Assembly: GCF_000150955.2 (NCBI RefSeq)
Contig: NC_011676.1
Coordinates: 888,419 to 952,418 of the forward strand
From: Phaeodactylum tricornutum CCAP 1055/1
Lineage: Eukaryota > Bacillariophyta > Bacillariophyceae > Surirellales > Neidiaceae
Direction: 5' to 3'
Length of the DNA stretch: 64,000 bases
A program made the position numbers and the translations under genes. This document shows, in pieces, positions 28,896 through 39,260 of this stretch. The notes beneath the pieces are model-generated. The model saw only the letters and a program-made list of their open reading frames with translations. It did no database searches and had not been told where the DNA came from. Position 1 is the stretch's first letter. Every line of letters starts with the position of its first letter.

Positions 28896-29417
28896 GCTTG
28901 TCGTACCAGTCGTAGTATTGATGAATGTCAAAGTGAATAGAGAGGCAGGCAATCACGACGAGGCAAAAGAATGGAACAGTATGGAGATTCACAGTCACGT
29001 GGGGACACTGGGTATTAGAGAGAATTCTGTCGGCGCATTGTCGGAAAAAAGCCGTTGCCAATGTTACCAAACACGCAATTTGAATTAGGATGACCCGGAG
29101 ACTGAATTTATACCCGGAGATTGTTAGGAGTACGAACGCCCGATTGTGCAAAACTACAGAACCCCATAAACGGACATACACAGACCGCAAGGATCCGGAA
29201 GGAAGCACGCCGACGACTACGAGACCGTAAGGGGAATGGGACCATGGGAAACCAACACTAGGAACAACACACTAACAGCCAGATTACTTACCGTTACGGT
29301 AACAGGTTTGGCGTTGGTAGGCACACACAGGTATATCTGGCGCTACCCTGTTCTGGATACTCTCTCTATACATTTACAAATAGAAACAGTATCGACTAGT
29401 CACTCTCCAAGTGTAGC
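28896..29417. promoter_or_regulatory. Divergent promoter region, coiled-coil gene / PSMA1
   Basis: This 522-base spacer is shared by two divergent genes. Includes the inverted pair ccgttacggtaacagg near 29290. Nothing else recognisable. Confidence 0.45.
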
Positions 29418-30442
29418 ATGTTTCGCAATCAATACGATACGGATGTGACGGTGTGGAGTCCGGAAGGACGACTCTTGCAGGTGCGTGCGTTTGCTTCGTT
29501 GGAATTAGATTTGAAATTATTGGAGCTGAAAGAAACATTGGATGCCTTGGAGTTACGGCATTAGTTCAACGACTCTGGAGTCTTTGCATTCTTGCCGGTC
29601 CCTTGCTTGCTTACTTGCGTATACAATGCACACACTTTCACGCACGCACTATTACTCACTTCACACACTGACTAACAACGTTTCACGCTCGACAGGTCGA
29701 GTACGCCATGGAATCGGTCAAGCAAGGATCCGCCTGCGTAGGACTACGCTCGGACTCCATTTGCGTTTTGGGTGCGCTCAAACGTTCCGTATCCGAGCTC
29801 AGTAGTCACCAGAAGAAGCTCTTGCACATTGACGACCACATTGCCGTTGGCATTGCCGGACTCACCGCGGACGCGCGTTCACTCGCCAAGTCTCTCCAGA
29901 GCGAGTGTCTCAACCACAAGTACGTCTACGGGACGCCCATCCCGCCGCATCAGCTCATGGCCGACCTCGCCGACAAGCACCAGCGGACCACGCAAACCTA
30001 CGTCCGTAGACCCTTTGGAGTTGGACTCCTCGTCGCCAGTGTCGATACCACCCGCCAAACACCGCACTTGTACCAAACCTGTCCCAGCGGGAACTTGTAC
30101 GAATTCGTCGCATCCGCCATTGGCGCACGATCCCAATCCGCACGCACCTATCTCGAAAAACACGTGGACGACTTGGCCAACGCCACCCGCGATCAACTCA
30201 TCGTACACGCACTGCAAGCCCTCACCGGATGTGTCTCGGGAGACGATGAACTCACACCCGACAACGGGTCCATCGTTGTTGTTGGAAATGACATCCCCTA
30301 CACCATGATTGAAGGAACCGACTTGCAACCCTTTTTGGACCAGTTGGAAACACGAGAAACCCCGGACGACGATGATGACGGCGACGCACCCGACGAAGCG
30401 GAGAGTCCACTAGTGCCGGAGCCGCAAGCCATGGAAACCTAA
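29418..30442 (+). CDS. PSMA1: Proteasome subunit alpha type-1 (alpha 6), copy A
   Basis: Two exons, 29418-29480 and 29696-30442, around a 215-base intron. The splice gives [20 protein letters not shown] followed by [20 protein letters not shown], the N-terminal signature of proteasome alpha subunits; the FRNQYD start marks type 1. 269 residues, with [20 protein letters not shown] and [13 protein letters not shown] as expected. It is a non-catalytic subunit of the outer ring of the 20S core, helping gate entry of substrates. The last 30 residues are acidic ([13 protein letters not shown]), as usual for this subunit. The copy in unit 2 differs by only a few residues. Confidence 0.95.
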
Positions 30443-30769
30443 CTGGTATCGAGTCATACCCAGCTTTCTACAGGGTCTCCGAACGATTCCGGTCGGTAAT
30501 TGGGGCGCGTTGCCGTTCCAGATAGGATTTCCAATTCACACTTGCCTACTAATGTAGGGTCATACCTAGCCTTGCAGTCTACACTCGTTTACTACACTTT
30601 CTTTACATACATATACCTATACACAGTCACATGCCCATACAACGGTGCCGTCACCACGAATCTCCAGCCAACGTCCACACAAACGTATACACACGCACAG
30701 TGTGCATCCAAATACAAATCCAACACACACATATATATAGAAAGCAAGGCATTGACCTGGTGGTCGCCG
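30443..30769. other. Convergent 3' intergenic region
   Basis: Between PSMA1 and the HDAC 3' end. Contains simple-sequence AC/AT stretches near 30670-30745 (acacacacatatatatag). No gene seen. Confidence 0.45.
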
Positions 30770-30910
30770 CTACTTGCCATTGGACAAGGACAGCAACTGC
30801 AAAGCCGCAATCAACGCATCACCATCCCCACCGTCGACGTTCTCGTCCGCTTTGGCAGCGGGGAGCGATGTTTCCTTGACGGGATCCTTCGCCAACGATA
30901 CAGCCAGAAC
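30770..30910 (-). pseudogene. Class II HDAC, C-terminal end only (cut by gap), copy A
   Basis: The last 46 codons, ending LIAALQLLSLSNGK, are the same as in the complete gene at 45419-47023. The catalytic domain is missing because the sequence runs into the N gap. Whether the gene really ends here or the contig does cannot be told from this sequence. Confidence 0.8.
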
Positions 30911-30960
30911 NNNNNNNNNNNNNNNNNNNNNNNNNNNNNNNNNNNNNNNNNNNNNNNNNN
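30911..30960. other. Assembly gap (50 N)
   Basis: A run of exactly 50 N, probably a fixed-length placeholder rather than a measured gap. It separates two contig ends that carry the same locus. Confidence 0.99.
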
Positions 30961-31120
30961 GTGGCTGCTCATGACACAATAACTTTTCGTTGGATGTTAC
31001 CGATACTATACTGACTCCTACGCAGTATTCGGTGATCATACCCATTTCCATCAGACTCCTCCCTGACTGCATCCAACTTTGCCTTCATAAAAAGAAGCGC
31101 ACCTCGCATCGAAATCGAGC

Positions 31121-32892
31121 ATGACGCCCTTCTATTTCCTGCCTTCGTGGCTACTTGCTGCTACGCTCCTACTTCAACGATCAACCCCAGCATTCTCCAA
31201 GTGTGGCACAAAAGACCCATCGCCCTTCGAACAGCGCTTAGATCAGATTCGAATCAAGCACTTAAAAAACTCACCTCAAGGTCGCCGATTGATTGCGGAC
31301 TCTTGCGAAGATCTCTGCGTCCAGTGTGTAGAGGTAGACGTCTACTTTCACCTGAGCGCCCTTCCCGTTCCGACAGACGACGGCAGCGAACAGTTCATTT
31401 TCCCTCACCCCCTCGAGTCGGTGGCTCGTATCTATGCATTCGACACGACGGTGACCGTAGATGACTTTGCGTCGCTGCAAGATATCTACAACCTGATTGA
31501 CACGAACATGCAGGTACTCAACGAGAGGTATGCGGAGTCTCCGTTCGTATTTACTTGGAAAAATGCAGACCCGGCCAGTGCCAGCGTTTCCGCCAATCCA
31601 GACATGGTGGACCTTGTCGTGGACACCTTATTTGATGAGAATGGCGTGGTTTCTGAACTACACACAGGGGATGCTAGCGTGCTGAACGTTTACCTGACGC
31701 ATTCGCAATGCCTACCAACAGAGGAAGCCGACCCAGACACAGGCGAAGAGGCTCTCGACTGTAGCATTGTTGGTGTAGCCGTCTTTCCAAGCTATCAGCA
31801 AGCCAATCGTCGAGCCGATGGTGTCTATGTCAACTACAGTACTCTATCTGGGGGAGGGTACGTACACAGAAATGGCTCAAATCTCTCTGTGCCAGGCAAA
31901 TGGTAGCACGCAACGACCGACTTCACTCACGCAATATGTCTTCCTTCCTTTCCAGCCTTCCGAGCAACGATGTTGGTCTGACTTTGGTTCATGAAGTAGG
32001 CCACTGGCTGGGACTGTATCATACCTTCCAGAACACTGGTGAAGATGAGGGTGCCGACCCATGCTCACCTGAGAACGGGAACGACTACGTTGCTGATACG
32101 CCTGTACAGTCCGCCTCGTCCCAGGACTTGTACGAATGCTCGTTAACGTTTTACGCGGGCGAAGAGCTCCCAGACTCTTGTCCCGACTTGGCTGGAAGCG
32201 ACCCTGTGTTCAACTACATGAACTACGTCTCGGACGAAGAATGCTGGCCTCCTGGTGTAGGTGAATTTACGTGCGGACAGTATGAGCGCATGTACATGCA
32301 GTGGCTACTGTACCGCCAGTCCAACGAACCCTGCCAAGACAATGAAAGCGAAATAAACATTTTGATGGAGATCAGTGAACTCTTTTCGGAAGAAAATGCT
32401 TTTTACCTTACATACGTCGACACCGGTGAAGTGGTGCTTAATTCGACGCGTGATTTTGAAGTCCTTGGGCCTCCTTATCAAACTGAAGTGAAGTCTGACT
32501 TTTGTGCTCCCGTTGGACAATACTCGTTGATGCTCGTGGACAGTGCTCAAAACGGATTCCTGGACGGTGGATTTGTCGAAGTGACTGTCAGTGGCGAGCT
32601 GGTAGAACGTGTTTCCGGAAACTTTGGAGAAATGGCCACCATTAATTTTGGAAATACAGCCGGGAATCCAGGCACTGTCCCGAGTAACAGCACTCCCAGC
32701 CCGGCGACAGAAAGTGGTCCAACGCAAAGTCCTGTGATGAACAACCCGCCAACACTGAGCCCAGAGAATGGAACTGTTCCTGAAGGTGGTACTTCCCAGG
32801 TCAGCGATGCATCGTCCCATGGTTGGTCCCACACAACCATCAGCTTCGTTATTGGTTGGGCGATATTGTGTGTTGGAATTGTCCATATGTGA
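31121..32892 (+). CDS. Pappalysin-like (M43) zinc metalloprotease, copy B
   Basis: Exons 31121-31857 and 31956-32892 with the same intron phase as copy A, giving 557 residues. The signal peptide (TPFYFLPSWLLAATLLLQ), the complete HEVGHWLGLYH site, the P/T/S stalk and the C-terminal hydrophobic tail are all kept. About 35 of the first 247 residues differ from copy A, including a two-residue loss (DGSEQ versus DGSGSEQ), while the last 60 residues are identical. It is therefore a divergent allele or a paralogue, not a recent exact duplicate. Sequence between the gap and its start is the diverged upstream region, with a TATA-like stretch at about 31087. Confidence 0.88.
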
Positions 32893-33224
32893 GAAGATTG
32901 ATTTCTCATATGTGTTTGTTGAGTGTGAGACTGTCTGTACGCAATTGCTGAGGGTTGGGTGGAGAGTCAATGGACATGGCCTTGAAACCGGAAGAAAAGG
33001 CGCTGTGACGGAAAAACATATTCGCTTAAAAGTAAATCAATTAGGATTGAAGTGCTGGCCTCTTAGGCGTTCGTATTGGCATATTTTGTATTGCTCCTTC
33101 TACAATGGTGTTCCAAAACCTCAAACCGTATCCTCCGACGGGACGGCATACACACCGTTCAAACAAAATACAGTAGTATGCTATATTCGAGCTTTTGCAC
33201 GCTCTTCCCTTTGAAGAGAATATC
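32893..33224. other. Convergent 3' intergenic region
   Basis: Same as 7084-7416 except for one or two single-base changes. The hairpin at the protease stop codon is conserved. Confidence 0.45.
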
Positions 33225-33845
33225 TCACTTTCGGGCCCGATTCTTCCATAATCCACCGTAGCGGTAGTGTGGATGATCCGCGTCTCCGTCGACAACCCCT
33301 CCACTCACACTTTTCCAGCAGCGTCCGCAGACCATTTCCCAGTCCCCCGAAGCGTCCACGACGCATCGAATGAGTAGATCCACACTCTGGTGGCACTGTG
33401 TGCATTCTTTTCGTCCGTAGGAAGGGTCGGCTCGCCCTTGACGTTGGTCACGGCGTTCAGCCTTGGCTTTCTTCTTGGCAGCCTTTCGTGCCGCCTTGGC
33501 GAGGTCTTTGGCAGTGTCCGATTCATCCCGATCGTCGCGGCGTGAGTCCTCGATCCGATCCGTTTCATTGTACAACTCCATCAAGAGGGCATCCGTATCG
33601 TTGGATTGGTGAGGTTCGGGTACGGACGTGTTTAAAATATCGCTGTCCGGGTGCGATTCTGCCGTGTCGTTGGATCGGTTTCGCTTGGCCTGCTGGGCTA
33701 GCGTCCGTCGCTTGGCGTTGCAGGATTTGGAGCAGGTGGTGACTTCGTCCCATACTTTCTCCCATTTCTTGCGCCAGGTATAGGGTCGATGACAGACAAC
33801 GCACGTTTTGGTAGGCAAATGTTCCTTCTTGACACCACGCGGCAT
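33225..33845 (-). CDS. DUF2256 zinc-ribbon protein, copy B
   Basis: Encodes 206 residues from MPRGVKKEHL. Cysteine clusters are identical to copy A. Differences are conservative: PYTWRKK here for PFTWRKK, a change in the acidic middle (ILNTSVPEP for ISNMSVPEP), and RRDQRQG for RRGQRQG. The upstream in-frame stretch has a two-residue deletion relative to copy A and no ATG, which argues against translation starting far upstream. Confidence 0.7.
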   Translation of the reverse strand: MPRGVKKEHLPTKTCVVCHRPYTWRKKWEKVWDEVTTCSKSCNAKRRTLAQQAKRNRSNDTAESHPDSDILNTSVPEPHQSNDTDALLMELYNETDRIEDSRRDDRDESDTAKDLAKAARKAAKKKAKAERRDQRQGRADPSYGRKECTQCHQSVDLLIRCVVDASGDWEMVCGRCWKSVSGGVVDGDADHPHYRYGGLWKNRARK

Positions 33846-34728
33846 GGCATTCGACCGACTCGTACGAAAGAGTCTCGTGGTTGTCCGTGAGGCCGTGGTG
33901 ATGGAGCTTTTTGTGGGAACGAATCGAGCGTGGCGTGCGGCCAATACGGGGGGCCGAACAAAGGCAGCCAAGGCCTTGTCTGCTACCAGCCAACCAAGAG
34001 TGAACGCCCGAATAGTAAAACGTGTATCTGGTAGGAAAAATGAATTGCAGCTTTTTCCTTGCGACCCATAACAAACTCGCCAAACAACGATTTCGTCACA
34101 GACGGCAATGCTCACTGTAAGCTTACCCACTGGATGTCCCGTGCCTTGTCCGTTTCGGCAACGTCAAGTGCTTGACGTTTTCCCCTTTTTCTATGTCACT
34201 GTCATGGCCACTGTTCCAATTTGGAGTGCGATGGATCCCGTCGAGAGGAGTGTAGACAGTGAGTGATGAGTCACAATGCTTGTCGGAACGAATCCGACAC
34301 ACTTTTTCTGCGTGTTCCATCACAATCAAGAATGTTACCCTACCCCCAAGACAATGTGTGCGAGGGAGTGGATCGATTTACACTCCCCATCGATTTTATT
34401 TCGATTCACACAGTAAAAATCATGGCCAATTCCAATATAGGAAAGCTGAGTATATCTGAATGTGGGAAACGTCGTCGTGAACCAACATTTCCGACGCGAC
34501 ACAATCCGTGATGGGTACCAGCTAGTACAGCTCTTAAGATAGCTAGATACCAGTTAGCTAGCGAACTACTACGTGTATAAACAGACAAATCGGTACAAAC
34601 CAGAGGACATTTTCGACGAGGGATCGATCGAACACGAGTTGGTGGCTCGGCTTTCTGTTGGCCACCATTTTTTTCGCGAAAGAGGGTGATAGATATTCGA
34701 AGACGATTCTCGTGCCGAGAATATCGAA
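33846..34728. other. Upstream region of DUF2256 gene, copy B
   Basis: Counterpart of 8038-8918, with small indels near 34010, 34145, 34530 and 34600-34690, the highest density of differences outside the protease. No gene recognised. Confidence 0.4.
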
Positions 34729-35917
34729 TTGACAGTGAGGGTCTTGGCGCCGGTGGATGCCCTTGGACACGACTAGATCGTACCACAGTAGGGTGTCATT
34801 GAAGTACCAAACTCTCTACTAGATACATGGACACCGTTCAAGCTCTCCAACTCTCGACGCAAACACAGGATCGGTGTTTTAGAACAACTTCAACAACCTT
34901 TCCTTGACTCCATGTTGTACCCATGCCGTGCGGAAGGCTTGCCAACATTACCATCGCTGGACGAATTGTGTCTAGCTCGTGGGGTATGCGCCTGGAGACT
35001 GCCCGGGATAGGAATCCTTTCGAAAGGAGAGAATGTGCGAGATCCCGCTCACGTATCCGAAGGAGAGGAGCAACGACAGCAGTCGCACACACAGTGCGTC
35101 TGGACTTCGCGACGGCCCGTATGGACCGTGAATTTGTCCGGTTCCAGCGACGACGACCGCACGCATCCACATCAGATATGTATTCGCAAAGGAACGTGTG
35201 ACGGTTCGGACGATTCCTTGGATTCAGAGTCATTGTCCTTTCCTCTATTACAACACGATCGGTACAGAGGAATCGGCTACTGTTGCAGTGGTGGTGCAAC
35301 ATCGTCCCAGCATGTCGACGAGCTCGCAAAGTCACCCACGCCATATTTTTGGGACGCTTCCCTACGATCGCTACTCCTGCCACATTCACAACACTTTGGA
35401 ACAAATGGCGTCTGATTGTCGGAGTAGTCCAAACGATGCAATGTTGAGCTACCGAGCGAGACCGTTCAACTCTGACCTTTGTTACTACGGGCCCCGTGTG
35501 CATAGCTACGACACTATAGATCACCGCGCCGATTCTATCTATGAGAATTTCTATCGAGGCACTTGCATTACCTGGCCAACTGTTGCATGGCGCGTTTTTG
35601 CCGTTCGGCTTCCTGCACTTTGGCTTGGAGTTCGGCATTTTCGGCCTGCAGGGCTTGCAATCGCCATTCGGCGTTGTCAAAGCGTTCCAAGAACGTAGCC
35701 AATCGTGGATCGACCACGCTAGGTCGCGAGGCGACAAGTGTGCTGGCGGAAATCTGTTCGCTGTCCTTATTCCTTTTCACGACGGGGTCACTTTTCTTGG
35801 TGGCCACTTGAGCGGCGGAGAGCCACGACGTGTCGAAAGTCAGGTTTGTGTTCAAGGCTGTTGGTGTTTTGGGCCAAACAATTGGCATGGGGAGCAATAC
35901 GACTGGTTGGGAGTCGT
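34729..35917. repeat. Repeat R, single copy in unit 2
   Basis: Matches both unit 1 copies. In its first 150 bases it resembles the 8919 copy at some positions (aactctctac, caccgttc) and the 20022 copy at others (it keeps the 16 bases aactctcgacgcaaac, absent at 9040), so it is a mosaic. The part beyond the coiled-coil gene (34838-35567) has long open frames on both strands, none with a recognisable product. Confidence 0.8.
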
Positions 35918-36809
35918 GCTGGGCCGGTGGTGGGGCGAGTGGCGCACACGTTGTGTTGATCGCTAGCTGCGGTGTAGGTTGTGGCCACAACGCGCGAGGC
36001 CACAGATCATCATTATTGATCGTTTCCGTTGTGCGTAGCTTCTTGGTGGGACGGGGTTCGATTGGCAAGTTGTGGACGATGTCTGGCACCACGGGCTGCT
36101 CTGGTGTATCCAAGAAACATGGTTTGAGTGGTGAAACGGGTGGATCGTGTGTGGGATTAGATATAGGATGAAAAAAGAGAGCAGATTGGCTCGTACAGTC
36201 GCTGGAAACCGAAAAGGCCAAGGAGTGCGCCCGATCGAAAGCGGGGGGAGGCGCCGGGAGAGCAGGAACCGGCAAGGTTTCGGGAGATACGTACGTTTTG
36301 CCGAAAGCAGAGGCAAATGTTGAATCGTGATCCGTAAATATTGGTTGTAAACCAAGCTGCATAGAATTGTCCCAGTCCGTCATATCGGGTAGAAATGGGC
36401 TCACAAGTGGCACAGGACTATGACGCTCGTATAGATAGCTGTTTTCGTTGTGGTTGGAGGCAGGCACGTTACTAGGATCAGACAATTGTTTCGAATCGAG
36501 CGGGAATGTGCGGTTGCTAATAGTCACAGAATTGGCGGTAGCCTGGGTCGTTCGACGAGTATTGGAATGGTGTGGTGATACGGCCGTTGCAGAATAGGCT
36601 TCCGCGTGGGCACGGATATTCTCCGGCAGGACGGAACCACACAGCGAACGCCATCCGATCACGACGTCGGATGGGAGCGGTGAGGTATCGTTGGGGTGGG
36701 AGGAACGCCGTGTATCCTGCATGTGGGCGTCCCTATGTATATCGTCGTCAGGGTGCCCTACCATGACTTGCAGAAAAATATCGTGGAAAGATTTGTTGGA
36801 TAAGTCCAT
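35568..36809 (-). CDS. Unknown Ser/Thr/Pro-rich protein with C-terminal coiled coil, copy B
   Basis: 413 residues from the ATG at 36809; only about half a dozen residues differ from copy A (for example QAENAEL here, QAKNAEL there). The same stop-in-splice-donor arrangement is present, so both ends remain uncertain. In this unit there is no truncated partner copy upstream. Confidence 0.55.
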   Translation of the reverse strand: MDLSNKSFHDIFLQVMVGHPDDDIHRDAHMQDTRRSSHPNDTSPLPSDVVIGWRSLCGSVLPENIRAHAEAYSATAVSPHHSNTRRTTQATANSVTISNRTFPLDSKQLSDPSNVPASNHNENSYLYERHSPVPLVSPFLPDMTDWDNSMQLGLQPIFTDHDSTFASAFGKTYVSPETLPVPALPAPPPAFDRAHSLAFSVSSDCTSQSALFFHPISNPTHDPPVSPLKPCFLDTPEQPVVPDIVHNLPIEPRPTKKLRTTETINNDDLWPRALWPQPTPQLAINTTCAPLAPPPAQHDSQPVVLLPMPIVWPKTPTALNTNLTFDTSWLSAAQVATKKSDPVVKRNKDSEQISASTLVASRPSVVDPRLATFLERFDNAEWRLQALQAENAELQAKVQEAERQKRAMQQLAR

Positions 36810-37344
36810 GCCGTGGTGCACGCGATGCAACGGAATGTTTGCAGAGGACGCAAGTGTCGTTACTGGAGGCTTTTGTCTTCAATTGTGTATCGGTTAGAGT
36901 AGAGGAGAGATGTGTGAATGTGTCGTTTCGGTCGGTCCAAACCTGGACAAAAAGATGGCGAGAATGAACTCCTGGATATTGTAAACTATCGGGATCTCTG
37001 AAAATGTCGTTGTGGTATCCAACAGTCTCACAACGTATGACGGACATATGAGTGCCGATAGGATTAGTGACCTGTGATAAAAAGACCAAGACGGAGAAAC
37101 CAGCTACTTCCCTACCGACCCATCATCTAGAGAGAGCCAGCAAGTGCAGTCCGCCAGAACCATCAAAACAAACCTTGCGTTGCCGCGACACATGTGATTC
37201 TGCCTCACATAATGATAAAATATGAGGGCTTGCTTTAGAACATACGAGTTGCGAATTTTGGTTCCAAAATCCACAGAACGATAACAGTATTTTTTCTGTA
37301 GAACAAGCAGAATGGAAGATTATGTATAGCAGGCTCTAGTAGCT
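36810..37344. other. Intergenic region
   Basis: Counterpart of 22159-22693, with only three or four substitutions. Nothing recognised. Confidence 0.35.
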
Positions 37345-38475
37345 TCATTTTGCGACACAGGCGTCCTTTTTTCTCAGTTTGGCAGAGTCACGGTCAGCCA
37401 TTGCTGTGATATTATCTGGGACTACTTCCCAGCCATCAACCTTGGGCGTCCCAAACGGGGCATACCATACAGTCCCGTGCCTATTCAAAAGAGCAGGGAC
37501 AAGGGAAAAAGTACTCCTGGAAAGGATGAGAGTGCCCGCCATCATCATATCTCGCCACGTGTCCACCAAACTTGCACTCAGGCGCAAGTTGTATTGCCTG
37601 AAATTGTCCCAGGGCTCGTAAGACTCCTCTTCCGAGTAAATTGTGACGGTGCTATTGGAGGGAACATACGTATCAATCACAGCATGGTAATACGAGTTCG
37701 GCAAGTATCGGTATCGTTTCAGCAATCCATTTTTGGGGCACGGTATGACATCCCCACGGCGAATATGCACTGCCGTCTGGTGACCAGCGGAAACATTTTT
37801 CTCGGGATACTTTACCCTGGACCGAATAAATGCTAGCCATTCTCGAGACCACCGACGATCAACGTTTGCGTAACGACCTCGTTTGACTATGTCACTGATG
37901 TTCGTGGGGCAGGCGTAGGTGAGTTCGTCTTCGAGGCCAATAGCAGCAAACAGCTGCTTATTTGTCTTGATGCGAGCTTGGTTGGGAGCCTTGGAATCAG
38001 TCCAACAAGCGCCGGGATACGTCATATTATGGTGGAAAGCATACGAATGCGCAGCCAACATGTCTTGGATTACCGACCCTGATCTGTCCGTTCGAGCATT
38101 GGAGTACATGCCTTTCTTCCGCTTCTGCATGGAGTCGTCATTGTTGATACTGGCCGGGACCGTAGATGGAAATGCGTGGTCTGGTACGGACGATGGCGAG
38201 ACTTGGATGGACTTGTTTGCTGGCGCTGCTTTCTCTACGACATTTTCTGTCGAAGGAGGTAGGGCAGCGCCTACTGTCAGATTGACTTCGGCCTCTGTAT
38301 CTACATTGCTCCACGTTTCCGACGACGACGACTGTCGCTGCAACACATTGGCGAGCATCTCATCAACATTTAGAAGCGCGTACTCGCTCTGAAACTTTCC
38401 GAGAGTCGCCAAGACCAACGCCGACAAGCTTATACCTACCAACCGCACCAGCGATCCAAACGAGCGTACACCCAT
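37345..38475 (-). CDS. Fucosyltransferase-like type II membrane glycosyltransferase, copy B
   Basis: 376 residues, protein identical to copy A at 22694-23824, with the AVHIRRGDV signature and N-terminal signal anchor. The exact protein identity over 1.1 kb shows how recent the split between the two units is in this part. Confidence 0.72.
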   Translation of the reverse strand: MGVRSFGSLVRLVGISLSALVLATLGKFQSEYALLNVDEMLANVLQRQSSSSETWSNVDTEAEVNLTVGAALPPSTENVVEKAAPANKSIQVSPSSVPDHAFPSTVPASINNDDSMQKRKKGMYSNARTDRSGSVIQDMLAAHSYAFHHNMTYPGACWTDSKAPNQARIKTNKQLFAAIGLEDELTYACPTNISDIVKRGRYANVDRRWSREWLAFIRSRVKYPEKNVSAGHQTAVHIRRGDVIPCPKNGLLKRYRYLPNSYYHAVIDTYVPSNSTVTIYSEEESYEPWDNFRQYNLRLSASLVDTWRDMMMAGTLILSRSTFSLVPALLNRHGTVWYAPFGTPKVDGWEVVPDNITAMADRDSAKLRKKDACVAK

Positions 38476-39260
38476 TCTCTCTTCCGAATGCTCATCTTAC
38501 GTCTCGTTGAGCTTGGTAGAATGATTTGCGTTTGAACTTCTGGATGGATTTACTGTAATGTAGAGGTAATACAAATTTTGCTTCAAAGGTCGGCTACCTT
38601 TTTTGGTAACGTAAAAAATTTGAATTAGCAGTAAGGTAACTGGTATAAAGGATTGGCCGCTGAATGTCGCACGAATGGATCGCTCGCATAGAAGTTCTTG
38701 GATAAATAAAGGAGCGACAAATTAATTCAGTGTAGAGTCCAATAATATCTTCTTAAGTCGGTTTGAATCTTCCATCGTGTTCGCGTTTTTCCTTCCGGCG
38801 TACAAGGCGTCGTGTCGCCTTTCTAGCTAGTAGGGTTCGTTGGTGAACTACCCTGCGCGTTCCAAGAGGAATGGACTCTAGATGAAAATGCTCTCTTTAT
38901 CTACCTTGTCATTTCCTCTGTTCACCGCGGAGTAGAGACGAAAAATGCCGACGACGAACGGCGAATCCCAAAAAGGATTCGGCATGCGACATTGCGGTGC
39001 CGGATGTTGTGGCCATGAGCGAAATTCGGCCAGTGTTCGGGATCGCTCGTGCGAGCCCGAGAGGGTGCGACAGCCAACCGGAAAAAGGGCAACGGGATCT
39101 TTTCCAAGTTTGTTACTGACAGTGATTGTGTAATAGTTCCACACTTTCTCTCCTATCCAACAATCGCTTGTCCTTTCGTCGTTTGATAGTTGTACACAAC
39201 GTATAACAAGTATCCAGAAATATCTAGTGTTGATACAACGAGTGCAGTAGTGACCATAAC
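38476..39260. promoter_or_regulatory. Divergent intergenic region, glycosyltransferase / pyruvate kinase, copy B
   Basis: Counterpart of 23825-24612 with scattered single-base changes. Contains the same taccttttttggta inverted repeat near 38597. Confidence 0.45.

Larger units (their letters stand above)
5150..30910. repeat. Duplicated unit 1 (left copy, with an 11-kb extra block)
   Basis: Gene order and sequence correspond to 30961-45559. The left boundary is set by the first base matching the sequence just right of the N gap; the right boundary is the gap itself. Compared with unit 2 it contains an additional block at about 8919-20021. Outside the first 1.75 kb, paired positions differ only occasionally; the PK genes differ by a handful of bases and the glycosyltransferase proteins are identical. 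Confidence 0.9.

Noticed and set aside
30670-30745. AC/AT-rich stretch as a possible CRISPR or structured RNA
   Set aside because: It is plain simple-sequence DNA with no spaced repeats or stems.
34838-35737. A 299-codon open frame on the minus strand in repeat R
   Set aside because: Its first part is antisense-frame overlap with the coiled-coil gene, and the rest is shorter or broken in the other R copies. No domain or codon pattern supports it as a separate gene.
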